Shown here: piece after piece, positions 26,827 through 36,185 of the stretch | How positions within the stretch are numbered: the first letter of the stretch is position 1 | How the letters are laid out: every line of letters begins with the position of its first letter | Assembly (NCBI GenBank): GCA_021774795.1 | Contig: JAJFIR010000014.1 | Span: 62,001 to 126,000 of the forward strand | DNA from: Emcibacteraceae bacterium | GTDB lineage: Bacteria > Pseudomonadota > Alphaproteobacteria > Sphingomonadales > Emcibacteraceae | DNA: 64,000 bases | Direction: 5' to 3' | The notes under the pieces: model-generated | The model's input: the letters and a program-made list of their open reading frames with translations, nothing else | Databases searched by the model: none | What the model was told of the DNA's origin: nothing | Position numbers and translations under genes: made by a program

Positions 26827-27873
26827 TTAACCTTCGAGCCAGTCTTCAACAATATCGATTGTGCCTTTAATGGTCCTGTCATGAACTTTTATATTTTTTT
26901 CAAGTCTTACAACACGTTTTCTAAGCTTGAGTAAATCGGCCGCCATCCTTAATTCAGCTTGTTTTGCCATTTCCAGATCTTCCTGAGAAATTGAGTGGTT
27001 GCCATTGGCTGCTACTGTCTCTAAATTTTGAGCCAACCGGGCGCTCGCTGATGCGGCGTAATTATCCTGTTCCATATCTTCGAGAACTTCTTTAACGACT
27101 TCGCCGTTAATTTCTTCTAATTCTTCGATTGCACCGAATAATAAAAGTCTCGTGCATAAGGTATTCAATTTGCGCGGCACACCAGCCGAATATTTAAATA
27201 TTTCTGCCAAACTATTTTCAGAGAAATTTGGGTTTCCTTTCCAATCGACAAGGGTCAATCTGTGTTCTATATATTCACGTGTTTCCTCAATCGTCATCGG
27301 TGATAAATGATGGGTCGCGATTACCCTTTGGCGTAATTGTTCCAATGCAGGGTCATTGGCCCATTTATCTCTAAATTCAGGTTGTCCTACGAGAAAGCTC
27401 TGTAATAGTGCTTTGTTGCCTTCCTGAAAGTTGGACAGCATCCGCAGTTCTTCTAAAGCTTGTGTCGTTAAATTCTGAGCCTCATCTATTAGCAGTAACG
27501 TACTCTTGCCCGCCCTATTATTACCGCGTAAAAATTGTTCAATTTTTGTGATGATAATGGCTTTATCACCGGTTTCAATATTAATCCCAAATGAAGCAGC
27601 AACCATTTTCAAAATATTATCTGCATCGAGTTGCGATGTAACAATTTTAGCAGTAACAAATTCATTTGGATCCAAACTTTGCAGCAACCGTCCAACCAAG
27701 GTCGTTTTGCCGGACCCAATTTCACCGGTGATGATAATAAACCCCTCTCCCTGACTAATACCATACGACAAATATGCCATTGCTTTATGATGGGTGCTGC
27801 TATCAAAGTAAAAGTTTGGATCGGGGGTAAGCTGAAAAGGTTTCCCAGATAGGTTATAAAATTCCGAGTACAT
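26827..27873 (-). CDS. XrtA-associated ExeA-like AAA ATPase
   Basis: This 348-residue P-loop ATPase resembles ExeA and GspA. Walker A is ITGEIGSGKTTLVG, Walker B LLLIDEAQNL, with RMLSNFQ and a sensor-like RQRVIATHHL. The start EFYNLSGKPFQLTPDP is typical. The last 70 residues are predicted coiled coil (AELRMAADLLKLRKRV). The family (TIGR03015) accompanies XrtA exopolysaccharide loci; its role in assembly is unknown. It is eight bases after the outer-membrane protein gene. Confidence 0.92.
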   Translation of the reverse strand: MYSEFYNLSGKPFQLTPDPNFYFDSSTHHKAMAYLSYGISQGEGFIIITGEIGSGKTTLVGRLLQSLDPNEFVTAKIVTSQLDADNILKMVAASFGINIETGDKAIIITKIEQFLRGNNRAGKSTLLLIDEAQNLTTQALEELRMLSNFQEGNKALLQSFLVGQPEFRDKWANDPALEQLRQRVIATHHLSPMTIEETREYIEHRLTLVDWKGNPNFSENSLAEIFKYSAGVPRKLNTLCTRLLLFGAIEELEEINGEVVKEVLEDMEQDNYAASASARLAQNLETVAANGNHSISQEDLEMAKQAELRMAADLLKLRKRVVRLEKNIKVHDRTIKGTIDIVEDWLEG

Positions 27874-27881
27874 ATTTTATC

Positions 27882-29306
27882 CTAGAAGGTTGCTCCAATG
27901 GCAACTCTAACAAGGTTTGATTTGCGCGGTATAAAGTTAAAAATCTGCTGTTTACGATCTGAATATATATATTCGATCGTGCCTACCAGATTTTCTGAAA
28001 TATTATAAGTAATACCACCTGAGTAGCTCAAAAATATATCTGATTGAGGGTCAACAACGAATTTGTCATCTACCAGAAATGCAGCTATATTCACATTTAA
28101 CCTAGGACTCATGGCGCGGTTCCATATTGCGCCGACCGTATACCTTTTAAAGTCCCCAAGGACGATAGAAGAGTCAGATCGAAGTATAGTTCCAATTAAG
28201 GTAAGTGTTGACCGCCCTCTGGTGCCCACTAAATTCAATTCCCATTGTTTCTGGCGGGTAAAATCTTGACTGACCGCATCCTGCGGAAAATCTGCTGCAT
28301 TACCACCTCCAGCAAGGAAAGCCTGCAATGCAAATGATTGGAATGTTGCAAGGTTATCCCGATAAGACACTGTAACATTCATATTGGGTGTAATGATATA
28401 TTGGCCGTCAACTGTCCAAGCATTACCAAAAAAAGTTTTACCGTAGCGCACAGTAAGATTTGTTCTTGGTCCAGGTGTTAATCTCGTACCAACATCCCAG
28501 ATAAAGCCAGAAAACCGTGCCGGACCAAATTCAGCCTCTCGGTCCGTATAACCCGCAGAAGCCAATAATGCGATCTTGCGGTGCAATTGGTAATCACCAA
28601 ATAGTTGAGTAGTTAATGTTGTATTATTATCACCTACTATCGATTCTTGTGTATAGATGTTTTGCCAAGACCAGGTCGTCCGCGTAAATCTAGTGCCGTT
28701 AGTGAAAATTACTGATCCTTCATGAAATACTGAGGCTGCACCGGCCCCAAGATCTGTACCATCCACTGCGATATTTCGTGAAACGTCCACATAACTCAAA
28801 CGATACCGCGTTGTCATAACGGCGAAATTCCCCCCAACCTTATTAACTGTAAATGGCGAGATTGAACCAATAGTAACCGTACCACGGTTATCACTTACAC
28901 CAATATCAAGCGTCGAAAACGTGTCTCTTCTGTCAATAAATTGTTGTGTAACACCGGCATCTGCCTCAATAAAGAAGAAATCACGAACAATTTCGGAATC
29001 CATACCAGCGAGTAGCGAATGGCGAAACTCGTCCTTATCACCTTCTAGGCTGGGATAATAAAAATGGTTAAGATCATAATTTATGTTGGCGTTAAAGCGT
29101 GCACCTGTTGCGACCGCTGTGCCTCCGATAGTGGTTTGTGTCACAAAATCACTTTGTGCAAAGGCCGCATCTAAATCCACGTCATCAGTATATATTTCCG
29201 CAACTTCAATAGATGGCGTAATCACCCAATCCGCCTTGGCGGATATAACCAACCCCATTGTACCAATCATAGATAAAATTACAGCTGTTCCGACCTTATT
29301 TTTCAT
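27882..29306 (-). CDS. XrtA-associated outer-membrane beta-barrel protein
   Basis: The 474-residue protein starts with a signal peptide (MKNKVGTAVILSMIGTMG to about SAKA) and then alternating beta strands ending in a terminal RVAIGATF, as for an outer-membrane barrel. It fits the TIGR03016 family of PEP-CTERM/XrtA loci. It may help export the polysaccharide through the outer membrane. The ATG at 29306 follows AGGACAAT; an upstream ATG at 29330 has no site. It lies between the tyrosine kinase and ATPase genes. Confidence 0.88.
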   Translation of the reverse strand: MKNKVGTAVILSMIGTMGLVISAKADWVITPSIEVAEIYTDDVDLDAAFAQSDFVTQTTIGGTAVATGARFNANINYDLNHFYYPSLEGDKDEFRHSLLAGMDSEIVRDFFFIEADAGVTQQFIDRRDTFSTLDIGVSDNRGTVTIGSISPFTVNKVGGNFAVMTTRYRLSYVDVSRNIAVDGTDLGAGAASVFHEGSVIFTNGTRFTRTTWSWQNIYTQESIVGDNNTTLTTQLFGDYQLHRKIALLASAGYTDREAEFGPARFSGFIWDVGTRLTPGPRTNLTVRYGKTFFGNAWTVDGQYIITPNMNVTVSYRDNLATFQSFALQAFLAGGGNAADFPQDAVSQDFTRQKQWELNLVGTRGRSTLTLIGTILRSDSSIVLGDFKRYTVGAIWNRAMSPRLNVNIAAFLVDDKFVVDPQSDIFLSYSGGITYNISENLVGTIEYIYSDRKQQIFNFIPRKSNLVRVAIGATF

Positions 29307-29341
29307 TTTTTTATTGTCCTGACAGTTCATAACAAAAGCGT

Positions 29342-30283
29342 CTATTGATTATAACCATACCCGTAATATGATCCAAACCGCTTGTTCCCCGTATGAATAT
29401 GTGCCTTATTCAATACCATATTTATGTTCTTACAGTTTTTAATCAATTGCAAAGCTTCTTTAATTTCTTCCTCCGAAGTTCTATCTGCTTCGACAACAAA
29501 CAAAACCTGCCCAACATGCATCGCAAGTACAGAGGACGCACTGCTGGCCAGAGCTGGCGGGCTATCAATAACAATTACTCTGTCATGATAGCGCTGTGCG
29601 AGCTCATCAATAATATTTCCCATTTTCTCGCTTGCCAAAAGTTCAGTGGTAAACGAATGTTTTTTACCTGCCGGCAAAACGCTTAAGTTCTTAATATCTG
29701 TTTTAAGGATACATTCGCTTAAATCTACACCGTCGTCACCAATAACATCAATAAGGCCTTTACCGCCCTTGATGCCCATAGTTTGCATGATATCAGGTTT
29801 TGATACATCAGCATCAACGAGCAGAACATTTAAATCTTTTTCCTTTGACATGCTCAATGCTAAACTAAGGGCGCAATATGTTTTGCCCTCATCCGGTTGT
29901 GAACTGGTAACCATGATGATATTACCATTTTCAATGGCGTTTTCACCGCTCGTAAATGCGTTAATTAAGAGACTTCTTTTAATAAGACGAAACTCTTCGG
30001 CTACGAGCACATTATCATTATTTAGAGTTAAGATATTTTTTTCATTGAGCCTGTCTTCATCAATCTTAACGCTATTTTGAGCTTCAATTAAACCTTTTCT
30101 ACCTGGCTCTTCATTTCTTTCAGAACTGTTATAGTTGACGGGTTTAACGAGTTCACCGTTCGGCGCTTTTGTTTGTGAAGTAATTTCCGGTGCTTGTGAT
30201 TTTGCCGCTAACTTTCTAGCAGCCCTTTCAACAAGGCTTTCCTTACTCTTCTTCTTATCCACATTTTTTTCGTTTACGTTCAT
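29342..30283 (-). CDS. XrtA-associated tyrosine autokinase
   Basis: This CpsD/CapB-type bacterial tyrosine kinase of 313 residues has Walker A SQPDEGKTYCALSL, Walker A' VLLVDADVSKPDI and VIVIDSPPAL, with a C-terminal tyrosine cluster (GSYYGYGY) as the autophosphorylation tail. It would work with the adjacent chain-length protein to set polymer length. A low-complexity N-terminus of about 90 residues precedes the kinase. The family is TIGR03018 of XrtA loci. Confidence 0.93.
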   Translation of the reverse strand: MNVNEKNVDKKKSKESLVERAARKLAAKSQAPEITSQTKAPNGELVKPVNYNSSERNEEPGRKGLIEAQNSVKIDEDRLNEKNILTLNNDNVLVAEEFRLIKRSLLINAFTSGENAIENGNIIMVTSSQPDEGKTYCALSLALSMSKEKDLNVLLVDADVSKPDIMQTMGIKGGKGLIDVIGDDGVDLSECILKTDIKNLSVLPAGKKHSFTTELLASEKMGNIIDELAQRYHDRVIVIDSPPALASSASSVLAMHVGQVLFVVEADRTSEEEIKEALQLIKNCKNINMVLNKAHIHTGNKRFGSYYGYGYNQ

Positions 30284-30301
30284 ATTAAATCTTCTATCTA
30301 A

Positions 30302-31879
30302 TTAAATTACGCTACTATTCATTTGTTCTAAAACTACATAAACAAATATACCAGCTACAAACAAACCGCCAAACATAACGGACGAAGCAATTAGACTGCG
30401 TCTTCTTATGGACTCATCTTGTTTAGATAAGATGGCAGATACACTCCCGAGCACGGGTAGATTAAATACGTCCCGTAATCTTTGTTCAGATGAAAAGGTG
30501 CTGTGAAACTGGTTCAAGACAAACGCAGCACCACTACCAGCGACGATACCTGCCGCCATACTGGCTAGCACAAGCAACAATCTATTTGGAGATGCCGGTG
30601 ACGCTGGTACTTGAGCCGGTTCAATTAGGCTATAAATGATCCCGGCTGACGAATTTTCCAAAATCTGTGACATTTTGGTATCTTCTCTCTTACCCAGCAA
30701 GCTATTATAATTTTCCAGCAGAATTTCGTAGTCGCGGTTAAGTCTTGCTTCTTCCGCCTCTACTTCTGGTACACGCTGTGATAAACTTAAAAGTCTGTTT
30801 ACCGCAGCTTCTCTTTGAAGCTTTCTGGCTTCCAATTTTGCAATTTCACCCTCAACATCGATTAATTTGATACTCAACTGATCAAAAAGTGGATTTGGTC
30901 TCAATCCATTCATAGAAGATAGAGCTGAGGTATCACCATCTGTCATAGCACGTGCTAAATTTTCTTTTTCAGTAACAAGCTGATCCCGCAGGGATTTTAT
31001 CTGTTCTTGCAAAATAACAATATCCGGATGCTGTTCTTTATATCCGCGTACATAAAGAGCGTCCAATTGAGTAACCATTGATGCTATCCTTGTTTCAATG
31101 GTAACACGCTGTGCTCCGCTGATTGGACCCACGCCAAAAGATGAAACAAAAGGAGGTAATTGCTCACGGTAATCCAGAATCTGCTGCTTTTGGTTTAGCA
31201 ATTCACCCATTTGCAAATCAACCGCTGCGGCTTCTTGCCTTGCCGTGTTTAAATTTTGAAAGTAAGTCTGGCCTGTTGAGGATAAGAAGCCCATATTTGC
31301 CTGGATAAATTCCGACCTTTTACGCTCCGCTTCTTCAAGATTAGCTTCATGTTCCGTAATTTGTTCTTCAAGAAAAACCAATGCGCTGGATAATTCGCCG
31401 GAACTATCTACAAGTTGCCCACCCATGAATGCATCCAAAAATCCCTGAACTACGCCATGTGCTAAAACCGGATCTCTACTTTCATATGACATACTAAACA
31501 GTGTCGTCGATTCTGGTTCAATTTTAAACCGGCCCGAGATTTGTCCAATCAACCTGTTTAATTCTTCTTCAGAACCAACCAGATCCTTAATTCCGGTGCC
31601 TCGGACAACTTTTTCAACATTATCCCGTCCCAACAGAGTTTCCCGCATCGCTAAAATCTGGTTGTAAATATTGTTATTTACAGTCAAATCAGACATCAAT
31701 GGAGTAAGCACCTTATCAGTATCAAAATGAAGTCTGGCCTTCGATTCATATTGATTGGGAATTTGCGATATGTATAACCATCCTGTTACCGACACACCCC
31801 ATGCAACCAAAAGAGCAATCTTTCTATTGCGCCAAATGCCGTATAAGATTGATACAAACTGAGTATAAATTTCATTCAT
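30302..31879 (-). CDS. XrtA-system polysaccharide chain-length determinant (Wzz-like)
   Basis: The 525-residue inner-membrane polymerase co-regulator has an N-terminal transmembrane segment (about residues 20-34), a long periplasmic coiled-coil region (residues about 160-390), a second transmembrane segment (about 434-456) after a Pro-rich PASPASPNR, and a third near residues 500-520. It matches the family TIGR03007. It is co-transcribed with the tyrosine kinase, to which it would present its cytoplasmic ends. Confidence 0.93.
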   Translation of the reverse strand: MNEIYTQFVSILYGIWRNRKIALLVAWGVSVTGWLYISQIPNQYESKARLHFDTDKVLTPLMSDLTVNNNIYNQILAMRETLLGRDNVEKVVRGTGIKDLVGSEEELNRLIGQISGRFKIEPESTTLFSMSYESRDPVLAHGVVQGFLDAFMGGQLVDSSGELSSALVFLEEQITEHEANLEEAERKRSEFIQANMGFLSSTGQTYFQNLNTARQEAAAVDLQMGELLNQKQQILDYREQLPPFVSSFGVGPISGAQRVTIETRIASMVTQLDALYVRGYKEQHPDIVILQEQIKSLRDQLVTEKENLARAMTDGDTSALSSMNGLRPNPLFDQLSIKLIDVEGEIAKLEARKLQREAAVNRLLSLSQRVPEVEAEEARLNRDYEILLENYNSLLGKREDTKMSQILENSSAGIIYSLIEPAQVPASPASPNRLLLVLASMAAGIVAGSGAAFVLNQFHSTFSSEQRLRDVFNLPVLGSVSAILSKQDESIRRRSLIASSVMFGGLFVAGIFVYVVLEQMNSSVI

Positions 31880-32039
31880 CTCATTTTACTTCCAAAAAAA
31901 TTATTATCTTCACCAAATCAAACCTTAGGACGCTTTACATAATTTCATAGCACTGTATCTAAGACATAACTCGTTACTACTTTGCCCTGGACCCTAATAA
32001 CAATCCATCCGATCCAGAGCGAATTACATTACTTAAAGC

Positions 32040-32699
32040 TTAAAAGAAGCTTTCTGGAATAATGATCACGTCACCAGGTTGAATTTCCACATTTGCAGTA
32101 ACATCACCGTCTTTTAACAGATCATCCAACCGAATTGTATATTCACTCTGACTTCCATTTTCTACACGCGCCAGAGTTGAACTATTCCCTGCGGCAAATT
32201 CAGTCGTACCGCCAACGGCGATCATCACATCCAGCAACGTCATATTTGATCTATATGGAATTGCGGCCGGTGCTGTTGCAGAGCCAACAACCCTAACCTG
32301 TTGAGCAAACGGTCCCTGGAAGCCATTTACAATAACTGTTACAATTGGCCTTTGAATATATTGATCAAGTTGCTCTTCAATATCACGAGCCAACTGAGTA
32401 GGTGTTTTTCCCGTTGCGGCAATATCATCAATCAGCGGCACAGAGAAACGACCATCTGGGCGAACTGTTACCGGCGATGAAAGTTCCGGGTGTGTCCAGA
32501 CAAATATCTGTAGTAAATCAAGTGGCCCAACAATATACTGTGGTCCGGGACCTTCATCACTTGAAACGAACTGTGCAGAAGGAAGTTGTCCTTTACCTCC
32601 CATTCCTCCACAGCCTGCTATGAATAGCAGACAAAACAATGAACTTACTTTAGCAATATTCATTGCTGGCTTATTTAGATTTCTTAAAAGGCTTGGCAC
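32040..32699 (-). CDS. XrtA-associated polysaccharide export lipoprotein (OMA, Wza-like)
   Basis: This is a 219-residue outer-membrane auxiliary lipoprotein. A lipobox LFIAGC places the acylated Cys at residue 30. The poly-export domain (YIVGPLDLLQIFVWTHPELSS to about residue 130) is followed by one SLBB domain ending GDVIIIPESFF. It would form the export channel for the XrtA polysaccharide. The GTG start at 32699 follows AAGGGA at good spacing; an ATG at 32663 lacks one. It is first in the minus-strand XrtA run. Confidence 0.93.
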   Translation of the reverse strand: MPSLLRNLNKPAMNIAKVSSLFCLLFIAGCGGMGGKGQLPSAQFVSSDEGPGPQYIVGPLDLLQIFVWTHPELSSPVTVRPDGRFSVPLIDDIAATGKTPTQLARDIEEQLDQYIQRPIVTVIVNGFQGPFAQQVRVVGSATAPAAIPYRSNMTLLDVMIAVGGTTEFAAGNSSTLARVENGSQSEYTIRLDDLLKDGDVTANVEIQPGDVIIIPESFF

Positions 32700-33385
32700 G
32701 ATTTAATCCCTTCGTTATTTATAATTTTAAAACTCATATTTCTTTGAGCTGATGTAATACTGTAAATTTGTAGTCTAACTTTCTTAAATCTTTATAAATT
32801 TTTCCAAATTTCTCAATTTCTATAAATAATTAGTTTCAATTAGACTAATATTGATGATTCAATAAATATTAGTTAAAATTTGTGAAGCACATTACAAAGA
32901 CCCTCCGCTAACAGGGGTTACCTAACTCATGTTTCAACGATTTCTATAATGGATATATCTCGAACTTCACCAATAACTTCAAAATAACCATATTTAGTTG
33001 CCCAACTCACTCCAGTTACTTTTACTCAAAAACTCACTCATATGTAATTGATAAATTTATTTCAAATTCCATAAATTTATCTTGTTATGTAAAATAGCAT
33101 AAATAAAATAAATAAAATAAATATACGGAATACAGCTTAATTTTCCCCATTTATTTTTTTAAAAGTGTCCTATAATGGGACAAAATTTTCATTTATTAAC
33201 CATAAAACGAATCAAATAATATTAACTAAATTTAGAATCAGCAGAAAATACATGTTTTTTTAAACATTAAAGACTTATAACTATACGCGAGTATATTATA
33301 CATTATTTGCTATATATCATTTAACAAAAATAACTATATTTAATCTGAGCACATATTAAAAACAGACGATACAGGACTGAACTCT
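32700..33385. promoter_or_regulatory. AT-rich divergent control region with palindromic site B
   Basis: This 686-base gap divides the XrtA operon (minus) from wecB (plus). It contains no supported gene. The one clear element is a near-perfect 17-base palindrome TGTCCTATAATGGGACA at 33166-33182, alike in sequence and symmetry to site A at 22284-22300. No convincing sigma-54 promoter was found on either side. AGGACTGA lies before the wecB start. Confidence 0.5.
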
Positions 33386-34486
33386 ATGACACAAAAAATT
33401 CATTTGATCGCAGCTGCCCGACCAAATTTTATGAAAATTGCACCACTTTATCATGCGCTCTCTAAACAAGATTGGTGTGAGCCAAGTATCATTCATACCG
33501 GTCAACATTATGATGCCAACATGTCTGATGATATTTTTGCTGACCTTATGCTTCCTGATCCCCACTTTCACCTAAGCGTGGGAGGAGGTACTCACGCTGA
33601 GCAGGTAGGTAAAGTGATGATGGCTTATGAAAACATATGTCTAAATATTCAACGGCCGGATTTATTAATTGTTGTAGGAGATGTAAATTCAACGGCCGCT
33701 TGCGCCCAGGTCGCTGCAAAATTGCACATTACTGTCGCGCATCTTGAAGCAGGATTAAGAAGCGGTGATCGCCTAATGCCGGAGGAAATAAACAGATTGG
33801 TTACAGATGCTATTTGTGATTATCTTTGGACCCCCTCGCCTGATGCAGATGAAAATTTAAGGCGTGAAGGACATCCGGAAAGTCGGATAATTCGCGTTGG
33901 TAATATAATGATGGATTCATTTGAACTTCTATCAGGTAAAATAATTGCGGAAGATGCACCAACAAAATACAAATTGGATGAAAAATCATATGGAGTAGTT
34001 ACATTACACCGTCCTTCCAATGTTGATAATCCGAAAATTTTACATTCCTTGATGGATGGTTTGATCGAAAATTCCAAGAAAATAAAGCTCATATTTGCTG
34101 TACATCCACGTACTAGAAATAATTTGATCAAAAATAACTTGTGGGACAAAATGCAAAATCTCGAAAATCTAATTTTAATAGAACCGGTAAGTTATGTGCC
34201 ATTCATGTCTCTGGTAAGGTCAGCTAAATTAATCATCACTGACTCAGGTGGAATACAGGAAGAAACCACATATCTCGATATACCATGTTTGACTTTAAGA
34301 GATAACACGGAACGACCGATAACAGTTACTGAAGGCACTAATAAGCTGGTTAAACCGGAGGAATTATCTATTAATGTGGATAAGATTTTGAAAAATGATT
34401 GGGTCCATGGTAAAAAACCGGAAAATTGGGACGGTCACACCGCCGAACGTATAACAAAGATAATTGATAATTTATTAAATAAATAA
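33386..34486 (+). CDS. wecB: UDP-N-acetylglucosamine 2-epimerase (non-hydrolysing)
   Basis: This 366-residue enzyme interconverts UDP-GlcNAc and UDP-ManNAc. It shows the GT-B-like family motifs IIHTGQHYD near the start, HLEAGLRSGDR, AVHPRTRNN and the UDP-binding DSGGIQEETTYLDIPC. The ATG follows AGGACTGA. Its product may feed the polysaccharide made by the surrounding genes. It is the first gene of a plus-strand pair with the lectin-fold gene. Confidence 0.95.
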   Translation: MTQKIHLIAAARPNFMKIAPLYHALSKQDWCEPSIIHTGQHYDANMSDDIFADLMLPDPHFHLSVGGGTHAEQVGKVMMAYENICLNIQRPDLLIVVGDVNSTAACAQVAAKLHITVAHLEAGLRSGDRLMPEEINRLVTDAICDYLWTPSPDADENLRREGHPESRIIRVGNIMMDSFELLSGKIIAEDAPTKYKLDEKSYGVVTLHRPSNVDNPKILHSLMDGLIENSKKIKLIFAVHPRTRNNLIKNNLWDKMQNLENLILIEPVSYVPFMSLVRSAKLIITDSGGIQEETTYLDIPCLTLRDNTERPITVTEGTNKLVKPEELSINVDKILKNDWVHGKKPENWDGHTAERITKIIDNLLNK

Positions 34487-34508
34487 TTTGAGTGTGTAAG
34501 TAAGACCA

Positions 34509-35054
34509 ATGAGCAAAAGCATAAGCAAACTTTTATTACTTAGTTGTGCATTACTATTATATTCGGCTCAAAGCGGAATGACAGATAGAAATGTGCGTAG
34601 TCCTAGTGCGGACAGCACAATAACCGCCGGGCCATATTATAATGCATCAACAAAAAGTTATTTTGAACTATTTAGCTTTCCTGAGTTATCTTGGCCAGAA
34701 GCAGAGCTGGAAGCTAAAAATCATGTTTTTAAAAACACAACAGGCCGTCTCGCTACAATAGACAGTTATAAAACACATAAATTTCTGGTTAACAATTTTA
34801 CATTTTCTCAAGACACATGGATTGGGCTACAGTTTTTTTGCAAAAGTTCTGAAGCTATATGGCTTAACGGTACAACGCCCATATCCAATCATTTTGAAAA
34901 TTGGGATCCTAATATATCCACATCAAACAATCTTTGTGTAATAGAGGAATATTTGCCAATTTTCATAAGAAATAATTCCTTTGTCTGGGAAGTTTCTTCA
35001 CCAAGAAAAACATCAAATTTTTATTTAGTTGAATATCAAACAGGAACAAAATAA
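34509..35054 (+). CDS. Secreted C-type-lectin-fold protein
   Basis: The 181-residue protein begins with a signal peptide (LLLLSCALLLYSAQS) and then matches the C-type lectin fold: SYFELFSF, WPEAELEAKNHV, GRLATIDSYKTHKF, WIGL (104-107), NHFENWDP, and closing FYLVEYQ. Only two cysteines (C111, C143) lie in the mature domain, so the usual disulfide pair pattern is reduced. Ca2+-dependent sugar-binding residues (EPN or QPD) are absent. It likely binds a surface partner, perhaps polysaccharide or protein, but this is inferred from the fold and its location. Confidence 0.6.
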   Translation: MSKSISKLLLLSCALLLYSAQSGMTDRNVRSPSADSTITAGPYYNASTKSYFELFSFPELSWPEAELEAKNHVFKNTTGRLATIDSYKTHKFLVNNFTFSQDTWIGLQFFCKSSEAIWLNGTTPISNHFENWDPNISTSNNLCVIEEYLPIFIRNNSFVWEVSSPRKTSNFYLVEYQTGTK

Positions 35055-35129
35055 CAGCCAAACTTCAACTTTTAAGGCTAATCCTAGCCGATACATCTAA
35101 AATATGAATAGGACATATACTGCGTCTGT

Positions 35130-35203
35130 TGGCTGGGGTGGCAGGGATCGAACCTGCGATCACGGGATCAAAACCCGGTGCCTTACCACTTGGCTACACC
35201 CCA
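35130..35203 (-). tRNA. tRNA-Gln (anticodon TTG)
   Basis: Read on the minus strand, the 74-base sequence begins TGGGGTG, folds into a cloverleaf, has anticodon loop TTTTGAT with TTG at positions 34-36, a T arm with GGTTCGATCC, acceptor end CACCCCA, and encodes CCA. One C-T mismatch lies at the outer pair of the anticodon stem. It stands alone between the lectin-fold and YdcF genes in a 314-base gap that otherwise holds nothing clear. Confidence 0.95.
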
Positions 35204-35368
35204 AAAATTATCAACAGATCGTTCCAAGGTGGTGCGAACATAGTGAGTTTCACATAAACATGCAATAATGTTTTTTACTTATTTCGATTTTTTTTTGCTT
35301 TTAATTATTTCCTATAAAACATAGTCTTACTTAGTTAAATGGAAACCATTCTAAACGAAGGAAAATAA

Positions 35369-36184
35369 TTGGCCTGGGATAATATTATATCAAGGGGAAT
35401 ATGGGTAATTGTCCAACCAAGTAACTTTCTTATGTTAACTCTGACAATCAGTATAGTCCTTTATAAAATAAGTAATAAAAATTCGAAAATTAGAAAAATC
35501 AGCAATAAAATTATTCCAATATGTTTAACAGTTTTGTTTGTTGCTGGATTTACTAACCTGCCTTACTGGGCCTTAGTGCCACTTGAAAACCGTTTTCACA
35601 AATTTGTTAATCAACTAGATAATGGCCCCTATAGTGGTATAATTGTGTTGGGCGGGTCAGAAATCCTGCCCGTAAGTTCTGTAACCAATCAAGCCGCACT
35701 CAACGACAGTGGTGAGCGCCTAATAACGGCTGCCTCACTTGCTATTAATTTTCCTGATCTGCCCATTATCCACTCTGGAGGAACACGTTATGAAACATAC
35801 GCTTGGTCAGACAATGACGTTGCGAAAAAAGTGTTTGAAGATGTCGGCATTGACATGTCAAGAGTCCGCTTTGTTGACAATTCATATAATACTCATACAA
35901 ATGCAACTGAAGCCCGTAACCTGATCGAAGATAACGAAACCCGCCCCTGGCTTTTAGTAACGAGTGCCTTTCATATGCCTAGGTCGGTTGGTGCCTTCCG
36001 ACATGCCGGTATCAAATTTCAACCTTATCCGGTTGATTATAAAACCACTCTCAAATACAGCGGATTATTCTCTTTCGATTTCGCAAAAAATTTATTCCAT
36101 TTTGATTGGGCCATACATGAATATATCGGTTTACTTGCATATTATGTTACCGGTCGATCAAGCGATTTATTTCCTGCGCCGTAA
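35369..36184 (+). CDS. YdcF/ElyC-type DUF218 membrane protein
   Basis: The 271-residue protein has two N-terminal transmembrane segments (about residues 14-31 and 45-62) and a DUF218 domain with GIIVLGGSE, IHSGGTR and the motif VTSAFHMPRSVGAFRHAG. DUF218 proteins such as ElyC and SanA affect envelope polymer assembly; the molecular role is unknown. The start is a TTG at 35369 preceded by AAGGAAA at proper spacing; no ATG fits the frame. It converges with tviB (stop codons one base apart) and is next to polysaccharide genes. Confidence 0.85.
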   Translation: MAWDNIISRGIWVIVQPSNFLMLTLTISIVLYKISNKNSKIRKISNKIIPICLTVLFVAGFTNLPYWALVPLENRFHKFVNQLDNGPYSGIIVLGGSEILPVSSVTNQAALNDSGERLITAASLAINFPDLPIIHSGGTRYETYAWSDNDVAKKVFEDVGIDMSRVRFVDNSYNTHTNATEARNLIEDNETRPWLLVTSAFHMPRSVGAFRHAGIKFQPYPVDYKTTLKYSGLFSFDFAKNLFHFDWAIHEYIGLLAYYVTGRSSDLFPAP

Positions 36185-36185
36185 A

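Noticed and set aside
33000-33148. GG-N10-GC patterns on the minus strand near palindrome B, as possible sigma-54 promoters.
   Set aside because: Flanking bases do not match TGGCAC and TTGC, and one pattern lies only about 20 bases from the palindrome.
35076-35089. GGCTA-ATCC-TAGCC hairpin after the lectin-fold gene.
   Set aside because: Only five base pairs and no T run; transcript end not supported.
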